64,000 bases of DNA from Atherinomorus stipes (lineage: Eukaryota > Chordata > Actinopteri > Atheriniformes > Atherinidae), in assembly GCA_023101725.1 (NCBI GenBank), contig JALJCO010010250.1, forward strand, positions 124,001-188,000, written 5' to 3'. The translations under genes were made by a program, and so were the position numbers. Shown here in pieces: positions 12,476 to 58,285 of the stretch; within the stretch, counting starts at the first letter, position 1, and every line of letters begins with the position of its first letter. The notes below the pieces were generated by a model. It did not search any database and was not told the DNA's origin. It was given only the letters and a program-made list of their open reading frames with translations.

Positions 12476-12571
12476 ACAGCAGCAGGAAGGCAGAGCAACA
12501 GCAGACGTTTTCTTTGAATCTGGACAGATTTCTTCCTCTTGGCTGAAATATGGTCGTGTTTGTGATGTGAG

Positions 12572-12575
12572 TCAG

Positions 12576-12606
<31 letters not shown>

Positions 12607-12607
12607 T
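12572..12607. repeat. (GT)n microsatellite
   Basis: A near-perfect GT dinucleotide run preceded by GTGTGTGC. Confidence 0.95.
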
Positions 12608-13268
12608 GGTGGTGGCTTGGTTGTTGTGGTTTCAGTCGCTCAGACACACCCTGGAAAATAACAGCAGGCTCTCACTCTTCCTTCTTTCTCTGGATCTGTT
12701 CTGTTCTGATCTCTCTCTCCATCTTTGTTGGGTTTTCTCTTTGTAAAGCCTCCAAGTCTCAGCAGGTGGATCAGACCAGCTCAGCCCAGTCAGGTGTCAG
12801 ACAGGTATCAGGTGTCCTCTATGCAGTCAAACATCAAGATTGCCACTCGTCCATCTGACATTCAGTTACTACTTGATCATTTCTTCCTTTTACATTCACA
12901 GAATTAAGCTGTTACTGATCTTTATGCAGTAAAAGAAAGTTTAACAAAAACAAAGCAAAACCAAAGTTTAGTGTAAATGAACTGTGTCAACTGTTATTTA
13001 GCGGATTTCACATCTGAACTGAAAATATTCTACATCTCACATCCTCCTTAACATAAATTATTTTGGTTTGTTTCAACTCCACCTTGTTCAAGTGATTGAT
13101 TCCCTTCATGGTAAAAACCTGTAGAGATGAATGGATAAAGGGGTTTGTTTAAAGGATGTAGGGAAAAGGATGAGCGCTGAAAACTCTGTTGTACATATGG
13201 TCTTATTCTTGTGTTGTACCTGCTATATATAGTGTATATATGTGTGTATGTATGTCCTCTGTATATTA
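12608..13268. other. Non-coding spacer
   Basis: No convincing exon or element is seen. Confidence 0.4.
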
Positions 13269-13797
13269 TATGTTCGTCCTCAAAATTATTCATACCCTTC
13301 AATAAAAGAAGAATAAAATCAGTTGTCAGTTAAATAAGTTGAAATTGACAAAAGTAATTATAGATAAAAATTCTATGAAAATCATGATTTTTTGTTTTGA
13401 ATTGTGGTTCAAAAGAAATATTAAAAACAAACACACACAAAATAAAACAAGCATGATGGGGCTCCGAGGCTAACATTTTGTTAGGCAATCACTGCATTCA
13501 GGTGTTTTCTGTAATGTTCAAAAAGACTTCTGCACCTGTTTACAGGTATGTTGGTCCACTGCTCATAAGAAGGTGCTCTAATGTCTCTGGGACAGTTTTG
13601 ATTGTTTGGTCATTTTAAGATTATTCTTTTCAACCACAATTCAAAAGCAATTTTTCATTGCACTAAATTATAATTTTGTACATTTTTATTTATTATTGGT
13701 TTCTTAAGTCTCTCATTATTTGAATTACTACTGTGAATTTAGCCTTTTATTTAATCTTTAATTGGAGGGTATGAATAATTTTGAAGACTACTATATA
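13269..13797. mobile_element. Non-autonomous Tc1/mariner element
   Basis: The ends are inverted: GTCCTCAAAATTATTCATAC on the left and GGGTATGAATAATTTTGAAG on the right, with further inverted similarity about 120 bp inside (TTTTGAATTGTGGTT against AACCACAATTCAAAA). This long inverted repeat is of the Tc1 IR/DR type. The interior (AGGTGTTTTCTGTAATGTTC) matches the copies near 39.5 and 40 kb. No transposase frame survives. Confidence 0.75.
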
Positions 13798-13801
13798 TCT
13801 G

Positions 13802-14020
<219 letters not shown>

Positions 14021-14021
<1 letters not shown>

Positions 14022-15937
14022 GATTAAATTTAATGGATGAAATTTAATTTGGATTAATTTTCCATTGAATGATGGCCGTTAAAAGAAGCTATGATTGGAC
14101 TTTGTGTCCTCTCTTGTGTGGACAGTCACCTGCTCAGACAGAATCTGGGCTGGTCCTGGATCACTAGATGCTATCGGTACCAGCAGAAGAAGACTTGCAG
14201 CTGCTGAACTTGAACCCGGTTGGTGGAAGTGGGCGCTGCAGTCAGACATGGACTGAAACGTAGAAGGAGAGCTTCCTGGCGTCCTGTGGAGATCATCTCT
14301 GTGGCTGCTGGTTATTTCTGTCTGGGATGAATGGGTTGTGTTGGCGAGTGTAGGAAGGACTCGCCGACAGAAACATCCGGACTCACATTCCCTCCGTTTG
14401 TCTACACACCAGGAAATATTACTACACAGCTGAGCGCCGGCAGTCTGAATGGCTTTGATTTGGTCTCTGCAGCCGGACTCCTGTGATCTGTACTGAGGTC
14501 TTTCTGAAGCCCGGTTCCTGAACCCTAACCCGTGTTCATCACCTCTGTTCCTCTGGAAACAGTTCTGCTTCAGATTTGAAGCCTCGCAGGCTGTTGTAGT
14601 TCAGTTTGTCTCAGCTGAATATTTGAGAATTGCAGTGTTTATCAGATGTAGGATGTTTTATGACCTGGGCGTTGATGTTTTGTCAGATTTCTGAGCTAAA
14701 ACAGATGCTGGTTGTCCGATGAATCAGCAGTGAAACAGCCCTGCTGACCGCAGCCATCCACTGAGGGGAAGCTGGGGCTCATTAAGGGAAGTGGACGAAG
14801 TCCACGCTGCGGCTCGGCCACTTCCCACTTTCTGCCTCGCATTCACTCTCTGAGACGAAAATTGGAGCAAGAGGAGGAAATGAAGTCGAAGTTTGTTTAA
14901 AGAGCGAGTGAAGAGCTTCTGATGGAGAACGGACACGTTTCCAGGACAGCAACAGATGGGTGCGTTTCAGACGGGTGTATTGATCCTGGAGCGGCTGCTG
15001 CTGGAGGAAACGCTCAGACTAACTAACAGGAAGCACAGCATCAGATCACCTGACAGGTTATGTGGCTGAATGAGACGTTTGCACCGAGGACGGCTGGAAG
15101 TTAAATTTATGCCATCATCAGTGCAGTCGCTGCACTGCGATCACTAGCTGCTTCAGTTTCCTGAGACCAGACTGTGACAGGTGTCTGATAAACTCAGCGG
15201 TGACATCATGTTTCATTGTGATGACGATACCTGATTTATAGCAGCAGACTGAGACTTCAGAGCAGCTCCGTGTTTTGTCCTTTCAGGGTCTGAACCAGAG
15301 AAGCGGTCATTTATGTCTAAACTTGACGGTTTTTGTCTTAGTTTGTGCACATCAGCACCAGCATGTCATTAATCCTGCATCGTTGCTGCTGGTTGCAGCA
15401 GCCGTCAGGCTGCACGATCAGCAGAAATTTTTCTGGAACATCTTTGAATTTCAATCTGATTCAATTTTTCTGACAAATATGGTAAAATAATCTTTTAAAT
15501 TCCAGCTTCCGCTCAGTATTCACACAGAAACCTGTTTCCAACCTGAGATGGGACCAGCACATGTAAACATGAACGTCTATATTCTAACAGGACGTAAAGC
15601 TGAGACATGAACAGCTTTATTTCCAACTCCAAGATGCAACCTGAGGCCAGAACCCTGAAGTTTCCTCTAGAACAGATTTCTACTAAAAGCCTGATGTTAC
15701 TGCTCTGGTTTCCACCACAGCTCCTCGTCTCTCTCTGCATGATCTCTGAAACACATCCAGGTGATGACACTCCAACCATGCGGGACAACATGTTTCCATC
15801 CAGCTGAGAGTCGGACAGGAATCCTGCTGTTTAACTCTGCAGGAAGGTGAAGATGCTGAGAACTTCACGTCCTTCACAGAGACGCAGCTGAAGCTGAATC
15901 TGCCGTCACTGGAGGAATTTCCGAGTCGTGTTACGGC
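14021..15937. other. Non-coding (upstream intron or intergenic)
   Basis: No EFA6-like N-terminal exon is recognised in either strand. Short open frames lack splice context. Confidence 0.35.
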
Positions 15938-15941
15938 TTAA

Positions 15942-17117
15942 AGGATTAGCACACTCACAGAATAATGTGTGTTCATCTTCTACTCACCCTCATGCTGAGC
16001 AAGACACTGGAGCACTTTTTAATATCTCAAATGCAGCCGGAGATCCGAGGCGGGTTTTTCGTTATCCCCCCGACTTTCATATAATGGAGTTCATCAGTGC
16101 CTGAAACAAAAAGGTCCATAAAAGTCCACAAAAACTTGTCAATATTCCTCCATACTGCTCGTCCAATGTAATCCAAGTGTCCTGAGTGGGGAGCGTCCAG
16201 AATTTATTCCAAGCATCATTTAGTATATTTTTATAGCCTAAACAGTAGAACATCGTACTTCCTATATGCATGTTGATGCAAGTTCACGACTGAAGCCTAC
16301 TGAAGCCGTAGCAGAGCAGATCACGTGTTTTCTTTTTCTTTCGTTCTTTCTTTCGTTTGTTCGTTCTTTCGTTTGTTCTTTCTTTTAAAGACAACCCCTC
16401 TTGTGTTTGTCCGCAGCTCGTTCGCTCTCAGCACAATGTGAACAGTGAATTTCTTCTTCTATGCTTGCATTTAGGCGAGTGGGTAGCCTAGTGGTAGCGT
16501 CGTGGGCTTTGACGCAGTGGACCCGGGTTGAGTCCCTGACACAACTCCTAGGTGAACCAATGTAGACCCTTGAGCAAGGTCCTTAACATCATACTGCTCT
16601 CCGGGCGCTCTGTACTGCAGCCCACTATCTCTGATACAGTACAGAGTGTACTGTACAGTACTGGTAGTGTACTGTACTCTCTCTACTCTCTCTACTCTCT
16701 CACACAGAGCGCCCGGGATGGATAAAATGCAGAGCCCTAATTTCCCCTTGGGGATCTTAACAGTATAACAAAAAATTATCGTCAGAGTAGGCGCTGAACG
16801 CCGCGGTTTATAGAAATATAGGAAGTACGATGTTCTACTGTTAAGTATAACTAAATAATTTCAAGTAAATTATGGACACTACCCACTCAGGACACTTGGA
16901 TTACATTGGACGAGCATTATGGAGGAATATTGCCAAGTTTTCGTGGACTTTTATGGAGCGCTGGTGAACTCCATTATATGAAAGTCAGGGGGAAAATGAA
17001 AACCCCGCCTCGGATCTCCGGCTGCATTTGAGATATTAAAAAAGTGCTCCAGTGTCTTGCTCAGCATGAGGGTGAGTAGAAGATGAAGGAACATCATTCT
17101 GTGGGTGCTGTATCCCT
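15942..17117. mobile_element. TTAA-flanked foldback element with a SINE inside
   Basis: Two arms of about 300 bp face each other: 15942-16270 and roughly 16815-17117. They share long inverted matches such as CTCATGCTGAGCAAGACACT and CCGGAGATCCGAGGCGGG. The left end abuts TTAA (15938-15941); the right end abuts TGAA (17118-17121), a one-base variant. The element starts AGGATTAGCAC, and the inverted right end reads AGGGATACAGCAC. TTAA targets are typical of piggyBac and Kolobok. No transposase is present. The centre carries a TTTCG-rich run and a SINE. Confidence 0.75.
16473..16770 (+). mobile_element. tRNA-derived SINE
   Basis: The head has an A-box-like TAGCCTAGTGG (16484-16494) and a B-box-like GGGTTGAGTCCC (16525-16536), about 31 bp apart as in a tRNA promoter. 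The body includes CCTTGAGCAAGGTCCTTAAC, and the tail AATTTCCCCTTGGGGAT is common in fish SINEs. It lies in the loop of the TTAA foldback element, so it inserted there or was carried by it. Confidence 0.7.
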
Positions 17118-18888
17118 TGAAAATACATCCAATATTCTTTCTAGCTTCTATTAACATCAACACATTATCTGAGATCTGAACTTTGGAAAGATTTCGAATG
17201 ACCGGACTCAGTAAAATATCTTTATTCTGGTCATCAGGACATTTCAGATGTTGGACTGATTTCTGTCCTCCATGTTTTTTCTCTGAGGTTCAGTTGTTTA
17301 TGGAAAATGTCGCGTGATGTTTCGATGCCTGGTGACAGGAAGTAGGACTAAGTGGTGGTTATAGTAAAACTGTGGATGCTGCAGGTGTGAAACGTGGGTC
17401 AGGTGCTGTGTGACATGAAAATGAACCGCTCTGCTTCGCTAATTACAACGTTTTAAACTGATTTTTGACGTAATGGTTCAGCCCTGCCGCAGCATCGGTC
17501 ATGTTTGAAGCTATAGGATGGCTCGTCGTTCTGCTGCGATGTCCAAAGTTCACACAGTGTGCACCATCTTCACATAGAGAGAAGGTTAACGTCTGCAACC
17601 CTTATCCTGAAACCGTCTCTAAAGCTTTAGATGTTATGGGAAGCCTCCTTAAAGGTTATCTGCCCCAGATTTTCTGTCCTGACGGGAACTGATGTTCCGT
17701 GATAAACGCTCCGCAGGTGATGAAGTCCATTATTATTCCTGATTTTAAAGGAGCAACATGCAACTTTCTGGCTTTAAAACTCTGAGTTTTTGACTCGATT
17801 CGATGGCACACTGATATTTATCTTTATTCCTGGAGCCATCGTTGCCCTGCAGTGACCTGAGGCTGCGATACCGCTGCGTCTGATTCCACAGGTGGTGAAT
17901 GCAGTCTGTGACTGGTGGGACTGACAACACTAACACGGTTTTTAGAATAGATGACTAAATGACAGTTTTTTGGGTTTGTTCTCTGAGTCTGGAGCATGTG
18001 CAGGATCTGTAAATGTTTAATCTAAACTAAGTTGTCTGAAAGATGCTGAAGTTTTCGCACACAGCCTGGCAGACTTCACACGTTAAATAATTTACATCAG
18101 TAAATCTCCGTCTGAAAAAACACCTTTTTACTTCATTTGTCTCCTCATATTCAGGATATTTGATATACTCATATTAAAGCAGTAACAGCCTAACAACAAA
18201 TATCAATAATTAGATAAACAAACATAAACAGGATTTTTTTTCCAGGTTTAAAGGCTGAATGATGTTTTCCAGGCTAAAAGTGTTGGAATAACCTTTGAAT
18301 ACCCAGAAAGAAGCTTTTATCACATCATGACCTGTTAAATGTCACATTGCATCAGCAGCTGCTGTAACCATGGCAACAGATAACAATCACTAAGCGACCA
18401 CTGGAACTGAAGGGAAACATCTGAGGGTGACTCACATGATGGAAGAGGTGTCGGAACCAGAGCGTAAAGCACTCGGTTCTGAACAGGAACACAGAACCCT
18501 CTGAAACCTGCTCAGCTCAAAGGTTTCAGACTTCCTCCTTCAGCTGCATCAGTCTGGAAAACCTCCACCTGCGGTTTTTCTGTGGCTTTATTTGTGCCAG
18601 TATTGGGATAAATTTCCAGTTTGGCTCAGAGGAGTTTGGGAACTCCTCATCTGAAACATTTCACCTGTTAAATGTTCTCTGTTCCTGCTTATCTGAAACG
18701 ATCTTACACGTGACCATGACTGACGGTAATAACTCATCATGTCTGAAGGAGGAACTCTGAGAACAGGAAGAAGCAAACTTTTGTCCTTCAGTAAAAAGGA
18801 TGTGAAAGTCCTGAAATAATGCTCTGTATGTATTGTGTTGCCAGGGAGCGCCCGGTGAACCGCCCTGCCCGAGCTGCTGTACCCTCAG
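17118..18888. other. Intron upstream of the first Sec7 exon
   Basis: No exon or recognised repeat is seen. The acceptor for the Sec7 exon, CTGCTGTACCCTCAG, ends at 18888. Confidence 0.45.
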
Positions 18889-51026
<32,138 letters not shown>

Positions 51027-53105
51027 CCAACGCCACCTCCTCCTTCACCTTCTCTCTTCACCCTTAGCCTCCTCCTGATTGGCTGGTGCTGTTTTGACAG
51101 GAGTCGTCACAGTGGGGCCTTCAGGGTCACAGACACTCTGTAGGAACTTTTAATTTCGCCCCATAAGAATGACTCCACTTCTCCCAGCTGGTTGCCATGA
51201 TAACCACAAATGTGTGGGAGCGTTACCACGGTGACGGAGATAATAGAGGAGAGGGAGGAGGGCGAGACTGCAGAGTCAGAGAACCTCCGAACAAACACGG
51301 GAACACGATACCTCCATCTTCACACGTTACTGTTTATTTTCCTCATTCTGCTGCAAGCAAACAGCAACTACGGAGGACCATTAGGGACCAAAAACTTCTG
51401 AGTGACAAAAGAACAAATCTAAATTTGGATCAATCATCTGATTGATCAGTTATTCATTTGTTTACTGTGAAATATGAAAAATTAAAAAATCCTGGTGTTA
51501 GTTTTAAACCGGGACATTTAAAATGGGATTTAAGTGAGTTGAGTTCAGAGAAAAAATATTTTTTTATTTATTTCAGTCAGAAAAGTTGAAGAAAGAATGT
51601 TTGGGAATAAAAACATAATAAATAAAATAAGTGTATAAAGATTAGACGGTAAAAAAAAAAACAACTTCAAAGCTAAAACCTGAATAAATGAGTTGGAAGT
51701 TCAGTTTACCTTCATGCGGATCCATGAGTCTGAATTTGTGCTTTTTTTTTTTTCTACATGTGAACATTCACACCCGGAGTCCGTCCACGACCAGATTCTA
51801 CCATGTTCTAACTAAACTCATCCAAACCTAAATTTACTGTTTTGGTTACCTCATAAGTTGAGTGAAAATCTGTTCATGGGTGAAAATGTGTTTTCATTTG
51901 ATCGTCGCTGAGCAGCAGAGGGGGTTTTTTTCTCATCATAACTTTATTTAGTTCCGAATATCTGCGGCTAAATTTGTTAATTTTAGCCTGAACAGCTTTA
52001 TCACACAAAACAGCTGGAAATGTTTTCACGTGGATCAGCAGAGACTTCCGGACCGAAGCTCTGGCGTAGGAGGTTCCCAGTTTTCCTGTTGAGACTTGGT
52101 TCTGAAGAATCTGGACCAGATTCGAGTTTTATTTCTGTTTGACAGTGAGAAAATGGGACTAAAACTGTTTTCATTCAGGAGTTTTGTCCTTATGAGCTTC
52201 CGTAGTTTCGTCTCTGCTGGAACGTTTGGATCCGTCCACTTTGTCCTTCATGTGAAGTTTTTGTAATGTTTTGAGACAATCTGGTTGATCAGGCGCAGAT
52301 GTGTGTCCTCGGAGCTTCGTGTAGTTTCCCCCTGCTGCCACTGGGGGGCAGCACAGCGCTGCTGCTCTCATATTCAGATCAAATCAAACTGTTTGGACAC
52401 CAATTTTTGTTCTGATTGATTCAAATCTAAAACTTTTCAGAATATTTGAGATCCAAAAATACCAGAAAAGTTGTCCAAGCACTCTGCGGTAACGTCCCGT
52501 TTCCTCAGAGCTTTGATACCAGGAAACGCCTCCGGGGGGCAGCAGAGAACAGCCGTTTGTTTTCCACATGTATGTAATGATTGTTTACAGCTCTTCATCA
52601 GAGGAGCAGTAAACAAACCTGCAGGTAAACTTGACCAACAGGATTAATCTTCCTGTGCTCCGATCGACTCAACGGTACCAACAAAACCGAAGTCCAAACG
52701 GCGGACTGAAGGGAAGAAAGACAGCACATCATCTTCATCCTCCTCCAGAGGCGTCCTCGGCGTCATGGCCTCTGTGGTTTTCTGATTTTAGCAACACTGG
52801 TCCAAACTGAACCCCCATAATCATCATAAAATCAAAACGGATCTCTTCAGCTCACCTGGGGAACACTCCGGGTCCAGGTTCTGGTCTGATGTTGGTTCCA
52901 TGTAAATAAACTGAAGTCACTGTGGACTCAGAACCAGAACCATGACCAGTCTGGACCGGAACAGGCTGCAGGTCTCATTCAGGTTCACTTCAGGATCAAT
53001 GGAAAGGTGGCAGCAGTTTCCATGGAAACGCTGCGTGTGTTTGCAGTGTACTATCACGCCGTCGCTCTCTTGTTGTAAATAAAGTTGGACTTGAAGAAGA
53101 AGAAG
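51027..53105 (+). other. psd: psd 3' UTR with poly(A) signal
   Basis: Non-coding sequence follows the stop. AATAAA at 53078-53083 (GTAAATAAAGTTGGACTTG) is the best poly(A) signal; others lie near 53315. The length of about 2 kb is plausible for a neuronal-type 3' UTR. The cleavage site itself cannot be read. Confidence 0.65.
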
Positions 53106-55078
53106 AAGCCATACCGCCGCACTTTGCTTTTAGATGAAAACTCTTGTTTATTTATTCAGACCACAAACTAGTTCCTGTTTGTTGTTGTTGTTGTTGTTGT
53201 TGAGCTTCCCAGCGGCCTGGACGTCCGATCTGATCGATGCTGTACATAAATGTCACCACCTGTGAGGTCTGTTGTAGTGAACACGAGATGTTTGTGATGT
53301 GCTGGAAGCTTAGAAATAAAATAAGAATAAAATCTTGAAAAACAAAAACAACTCATTTATTTATTTATGTAAAAAGAAACAAATGACATTTCCAGCTGGT
53401 TGAAGAAAAACACTCAAGGTTTTACACGGTTTTACAGAATCAGAGGACTAAACCTCAAGTGGTTGGAGGATTTAAATATTAGGGTGTTGCTGTTGATTCA
53501 AGATTTTGCTTTAAGCAACAAGTTAACGGGATACCATAAACTGTTGATCTAGATATGAGCCAAATATTCTAGTATATTATGTTAGTATATTATTATTAAT
53601 GTAAGTTATAATAAACTAGAAAATTTCTGAAGAAATTTTGAACGCTGCCAATGCAGCTACCCACGTCCAAGAGAGCGGCAGCCATGTTACAAAGATGGAT
53701 TGAGAGACAGACAGACTAAATAGAATGAGAAAATGGAGAGATGACGAGGAAAGGTGCACTGCCGCACGCATCTGTACATCAGCACTGACGGCGCAGAATC
53801 ACTCATATCCGTTATAAACTACTAAAACCTGTAGAGGATTCAGTTTATCATCCAGTTGCTCTGAGATATTATTACAGTATGCGGGAAATGTGTGTGCGTG
53901 AGTGACACGCAGCTGGTGGAACTCCCGCACCTGCCTCGTTAAGCGTTGCTAGGCAACGAGGCGTGGCTGTGTCTGCGTGAAAATGTCAGTTACACAGACA
54001 CAAAACTCGTGTACATTGAATACAGTCTGCGCACACTCCCCGAACAACTCTCCCCTAAGAGAAAACTGTAATAAATATCAAAATAATTTTTTCATCGTGA
54101 GCGCCACAAGGCTTTGAGGAACTCAGAAATGTATTTTATCTTATCCTACTGTGAACAGAATTTAAACAGTGGCAAGTTAAACATACTGGAGAGAAAGGTA
54201 GTCATTTTTTCTCTGTTGGAGACCAAAAGAGAAAAAAAATTAAAAAAAATTTTATAAATAAAAAAAAAATAACTGCTAAAAAAAATCTTTCTCTTTTTTC
54301 TTTAAGTCGCTTAAGAAAACACGTTTAAATTTAAATACCTTTTAAAAGGCCATATTTTTTACCAATAACAGAGCTTTTGAGTGATGCTTTTTGTGATTGC
54401 TGCCTTGTGCTTGAAAGTTGTAGCTGGGATTAACAAAAACTCTTCCTAAAAAAAAAAACGGAGAAATAAATAAAAAATTACACCAAAAAAAAAAATAAGA
54501 TGTGTTATTAAGTAAATATCATTATCTGATAATATCTCTCACCATTTCTCCTCCAAAATAAAAAAAAGAAAGAGGAAAAAAAGGAAATTAATTTTTTTCT
54601 TTATCCTTTTAAAATATACATACAATATATAAATATATGAATATCTCCCATCTGGAGTGATAAAGAGGTTCTTAAGATTATTTTAATAATTATCAAAAAC
54701 CACAAACACCGACACCCACCGGATTCGGTAAAGAATATGAAATTGGGGGGTAGTGACGGAGTTATAGCGTATTTATAAAAAAGACAAAAAGGAAGCGAGG
54801 TTTTGGGGGGACATGAGAAAATTATCGGGCGGGTTTAGCAAAGAAAGAAAATTTAAAATTATTTTTTCTTTACCTCCCTCCTTTCTCCTCCTACACCCCA
54901 AACCCGTTATAGTTGAAGTCAATATGAGGCGCAGGTTGAATTTGGAGCAGCGTAACTCAAAAATCGTGCATCTGAGTGACTTCAACACACAGGTCCCAAA
55001 TGAAGCTGACAAGTTTTCCTACGTTTTGATATATAATTTATGTCTGTATGATGAAAGCTGTAGGAGTTATGGGCATTT
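53106..55078. other. psd-nfkb2 intergenic, AT-rich
   Basis: No gene is seen. There is a (TTG)n run at about 53180-53201. 54200-54620 is dense in A/T homopolymers and may be poorly assembled. Confidence 0.4.
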
Positions 55079-56435
55079 GTTTCACATCTGGGGCAGCAGC
55101 ATCAGAACCAGAGACTTGAAGAAACTAAACAAGCTGATCAAGAAAGATGGTTCTGTGCTGGGAATAACTCTGGAGCCGCTGGAGCTGATCGTTCAGAAAA
55201 GAATGCTGCACAAGCTGATGAAGATGATGGAGGACACTTCCCATCCTCTCCACAACACGGTGAAGAATCAACAGAGTGTGTTCAGTGGGAGGCTGTGTCA
55301 GGTTCACTGTAGGACGGAGAGATACAGGAATTCATTCCTGCCAGCAGCATCACCCTAAAGAACAAGACTGACTGACTGATTTTTGTTATATTATAATTTC
55401 ATATGTTGTTAAAGGTGTCATAGCCTAGTGTTTACAACCAAAAATCTTCTTAGAATATTTTTAAAATGAATTTTATTATAGTTGGGTGGGACGGAAATTT
55501 AATGAGCTAATTTTAACCTCCTTTTATCCCCAACTTTTGTTTGTTGCGAGAATACGTACGAGAGTTAGACCTGTCTGTAAGCGCGTTCACGAGGCAAACG
55601 TCAAAGCCAAAACAAAGTTTTATCAGGACAGAGCAGGTGAAGGAAAATGATGTCCCAGCAGAGAAAAACATGATAAAAACGTAGCGGTGCGGTTGATGGA
55701 GAGGATCCGCGGAGTAAAAGGGCTGGACTCTGATGAATATAAGGAGCAGACGTATGACGTCAAGTTAACCAAACAGTGTTAGCTTCTGTAGCTACATTAG
55801 CAGCTTGTCCGCTCGTCAACCACCGTTTACTGGTCTCTGACACAAAAGATAATAAGTTACACAAGCAGCAACACTTACCGACTGCACATCCTCACTGATA
55901 AATATAATCCACTGCTCCCTGGTAAAGCTGTCCGTCCTGTTAGAGCATCGAAAACTGCTGAATTTCTGCTGAGGCAACTCAGCACGGCTATCTCCCCCCT
56001 CCTCCTCGTCATCGGAGTTACCTGCCACGGTCTACTCTGTGGCAGGTAATCAGCAGCCTTCAGGTGGTGCTAAAGACGCTAGCTTAGCAGCTAGCAGCCT
56101 CTCTAGTTCACGACATAACAGCTGATCATAACGACTCCACGGCAGGTAATCGGCTGCTTTTAGGTGGCGCTAAAGAGGCTAGCTTAGCAGCTAGCAACCT
56201 CTCTCATTCGCGTCATTCGGAGAACGAAATTCAAAGTTACTTTCACTTTCCGGAGTTTCTGGCACGTTTTAACTGAGGTCCTGTTCTAGTACACATGTTT
56301 TAACGTGAAAATGTGGGATTTCAGGGTGATGACTCCTTTAAAAAAAAAAAAAAAAAGAGTGAGCTCTTACAATGCTGAATTTTGCTTCTGGGATGAATAA
56401 AGAATTTTTCATTTAATTTAATTTCATCTGAAAAT
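55079..56435 (+). mobile_element. LINE 3' end, interrupted by a TTAA element
   Basis: The + frame reads RTRDLKKLNKLIKKDGSVLG, then KRMLHKLMKMMEDTSHPLHN and ERYRNSFLPAA before TAA near 55358. This is the C-terminal end of a fish L2/Rex1-Babar-like reverse transcriptase. The 3' UTR begins at 55359, is cut by the element at 55413-56337, and resumes with GAGTGAGCTCTTACAATGCT and GGGATGAATAAAGAATTTTTC, ending in an ATTTAATTTAATTT tail. Confidence 0.75.
55413..56337. mobile_element. TTAA-flanked element, 925 bp, with internal tandem duplication
   Basis: The ends are AGGTGTCAT and ATGACTCCT (8 of 9 inverted). TTAA flanks both sides (55409-55412 and 56338-56341). It splits the LINE 3' UTR. Inside, a segment of about 75 bp is duplicated at 56040-56109 and 56145-56215 (GGCAGGTAATC, GCTAGCTTAGCAGCTAGCA). 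No transposase frame is seen. Confidence 0.75.
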
Positions 56436-57900
56436 ACTTTAAAATTAAGAGAATGGGGAGGGATTTTTTGGCTTTTTCTGATTTTTTACTAACTGATTTT
56501 TTACGTAACTTGTGATTGTGTCAAAACGGTAACAGATTTGTAAATATCTTTTCACATGGTGAAAGTTTTATCTTTCATGACCCGTTTAAACTTTGATGTA
56601 TTATGTGATTGTCTGAGCTACTGGCTTCGTGAGACCATCCCGATCTTGCGAGCTTCAGGTTTTCAGTCGCAGATCAGTCTGGCTACTTTCCGTTGAAGAG
56701 AATTTGGAGCAGTTCACCAAACAAACGTCCAATCAGCGTAGGCTTTGAGGCGGGTTGAGGTCTGACGCAACGAGAAGCGACAGTTCAGTCTAAACAACAT
56801 GGCGGCTTCAGCAGATGACACTACAGTAGCATCAGCGTGGCTATCGGTCAAGTTTTATCGGAATTACTGCCGACATGTTTCTTGTTTGCTGAGCTAACGA
56901 GCCATTGCCGGCAAGTAGCCTGGCTTGTGGTTGTGTTTTCGTCTTCGCTCTGTTCGTAAATCATATGCTTCGTGGATCTGATTGGTTGATTTGGCCCGTC
57001 TATCACCAACATAGGTGGTGATAGGCAGATGCCTCATCCAATCAGCTAACCAGTATTTTCGCCCCTTCCCAACACTACTGTAACGGATGATTCCCAGATG
57101 GATATGCGGGAGCAAATCCATCTGGCGGAGTCAGGTTACTGAGCTACAGCTCCAAAATAACCTGAGTTTTTGGCTGATTTTGACTGATTCTGACCAAATC
57201 CCATTCATTCCTATGGGACAAAAAAATTGCAAACTTTTGCAAATTTCATAAACACCTTCAGAGTTTTGTACAGCAAAATGGATAGCACATCACTCCTGGC
57301 TGAGACACACGTTTTGATATGAATTTTGTGGGGGTGCTGACAAAGCCCTGGGAGAAGTAGGGTGTCAAAAAAAGGAGCAGATTCTGGAAAATGATATCGC
57401 TGCCATATGCTTTACAGTATTGGCAGCATAATTATTTCTGGGGTCAATACAGCACTTGACACGTCAGTGTTCTGAGGGGGCTGCCCCTCCTCAAAAACCT
57501 GAAATGACTTTGCAGGAGCGGATCCGTTTGTCATCATATAAGCTGGAGCGCTTTGCTTTATGGTGCAATCATTTCACACCAGCTGGTAAACATCATTCTG
57601 CAAACATCATTCCAGCACATGGATAGGCTGTTTAATTTTGTGACTGTTGTGTGGCCTTTGGGAAGTTACAGGTTAAGTGCCTGTAGTGATCAAAAGTTAC
57701 ACGGTAAGAAAACATGAAGTGAATCTAATGTCTAGTTTCAGGTATGTTGCAGATAAGTTAACATTCAAATCAACTTGTATTTTATTGGAATGCACAATGT
57801 TGGATTTGGCCAATAACTGATAAAGATACCAATATTAAAGCTGAAAAAGATGTGATATTCTTAATATTCTTTCCTTGTACAAAATTAGAAACATACAACT
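56436..57900. other. Intergenic, probable old repeats
   Basis: Parts (TCTGGCTACTTTCCG, GGCAAGTAGCCTGGCTTG) look like old DNA-transposon sequence, but no ends or target duplications could be defined. No gene is seen. Confidence 0.3.
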
Positions 57901-57984
57901 GAACCAGCTCCGGTAGTTGCCCGGGACGACATGCTGCATTTCATTTACCTCAGAACTGGGAAGTGGAAATTGGGGTCACACCCG

Positions 57985-58285
57985 ACCAAATTGCGTTCCT
58001 GTTCACTGGTCGGAAAATAAGATAGCAGCCAAGCTCAGGTGGAAGAGCAGTAATCAGTCAACCGGAGGGTTGGGGGATCAACTTCAGGCTTACCCAGATT
58101 ACATGCTGAAGTGACCTTGAGCAAGACACTGAACCCCACGTTGCCTCCCGATGTGCCTATCAAGGTATGAATGCGAGAATGATTGTGTGTGTGACGGTGA
58201 ATGTGACATGGGTGTAAAGCGCTTTGAGCGGTTAGTATGACTGGAAAAGCGTTATATAAGTAGGCTACAGTCCATTTACCAAATA
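57985..58285 (+). mobile_element. SINE-like element
   Basis: AGTCAACCGGAGGGTTGGGG, CTTGAGCAAGACACTGAACC and GGTGTAAAGCGCTTTGAGCG, then AAAGCGTTATATAAGTAGGC, form the conserved body of a common teleost SINE. Box A and B are weak. Confidence 0.6.

Noticed and set aside
18841..18888. Earlier acceptor CCAG for the first Sec7 exon
   Set aside because: The required frame contains TGA at about 18856, so the CCCTCAG acceptor is used.
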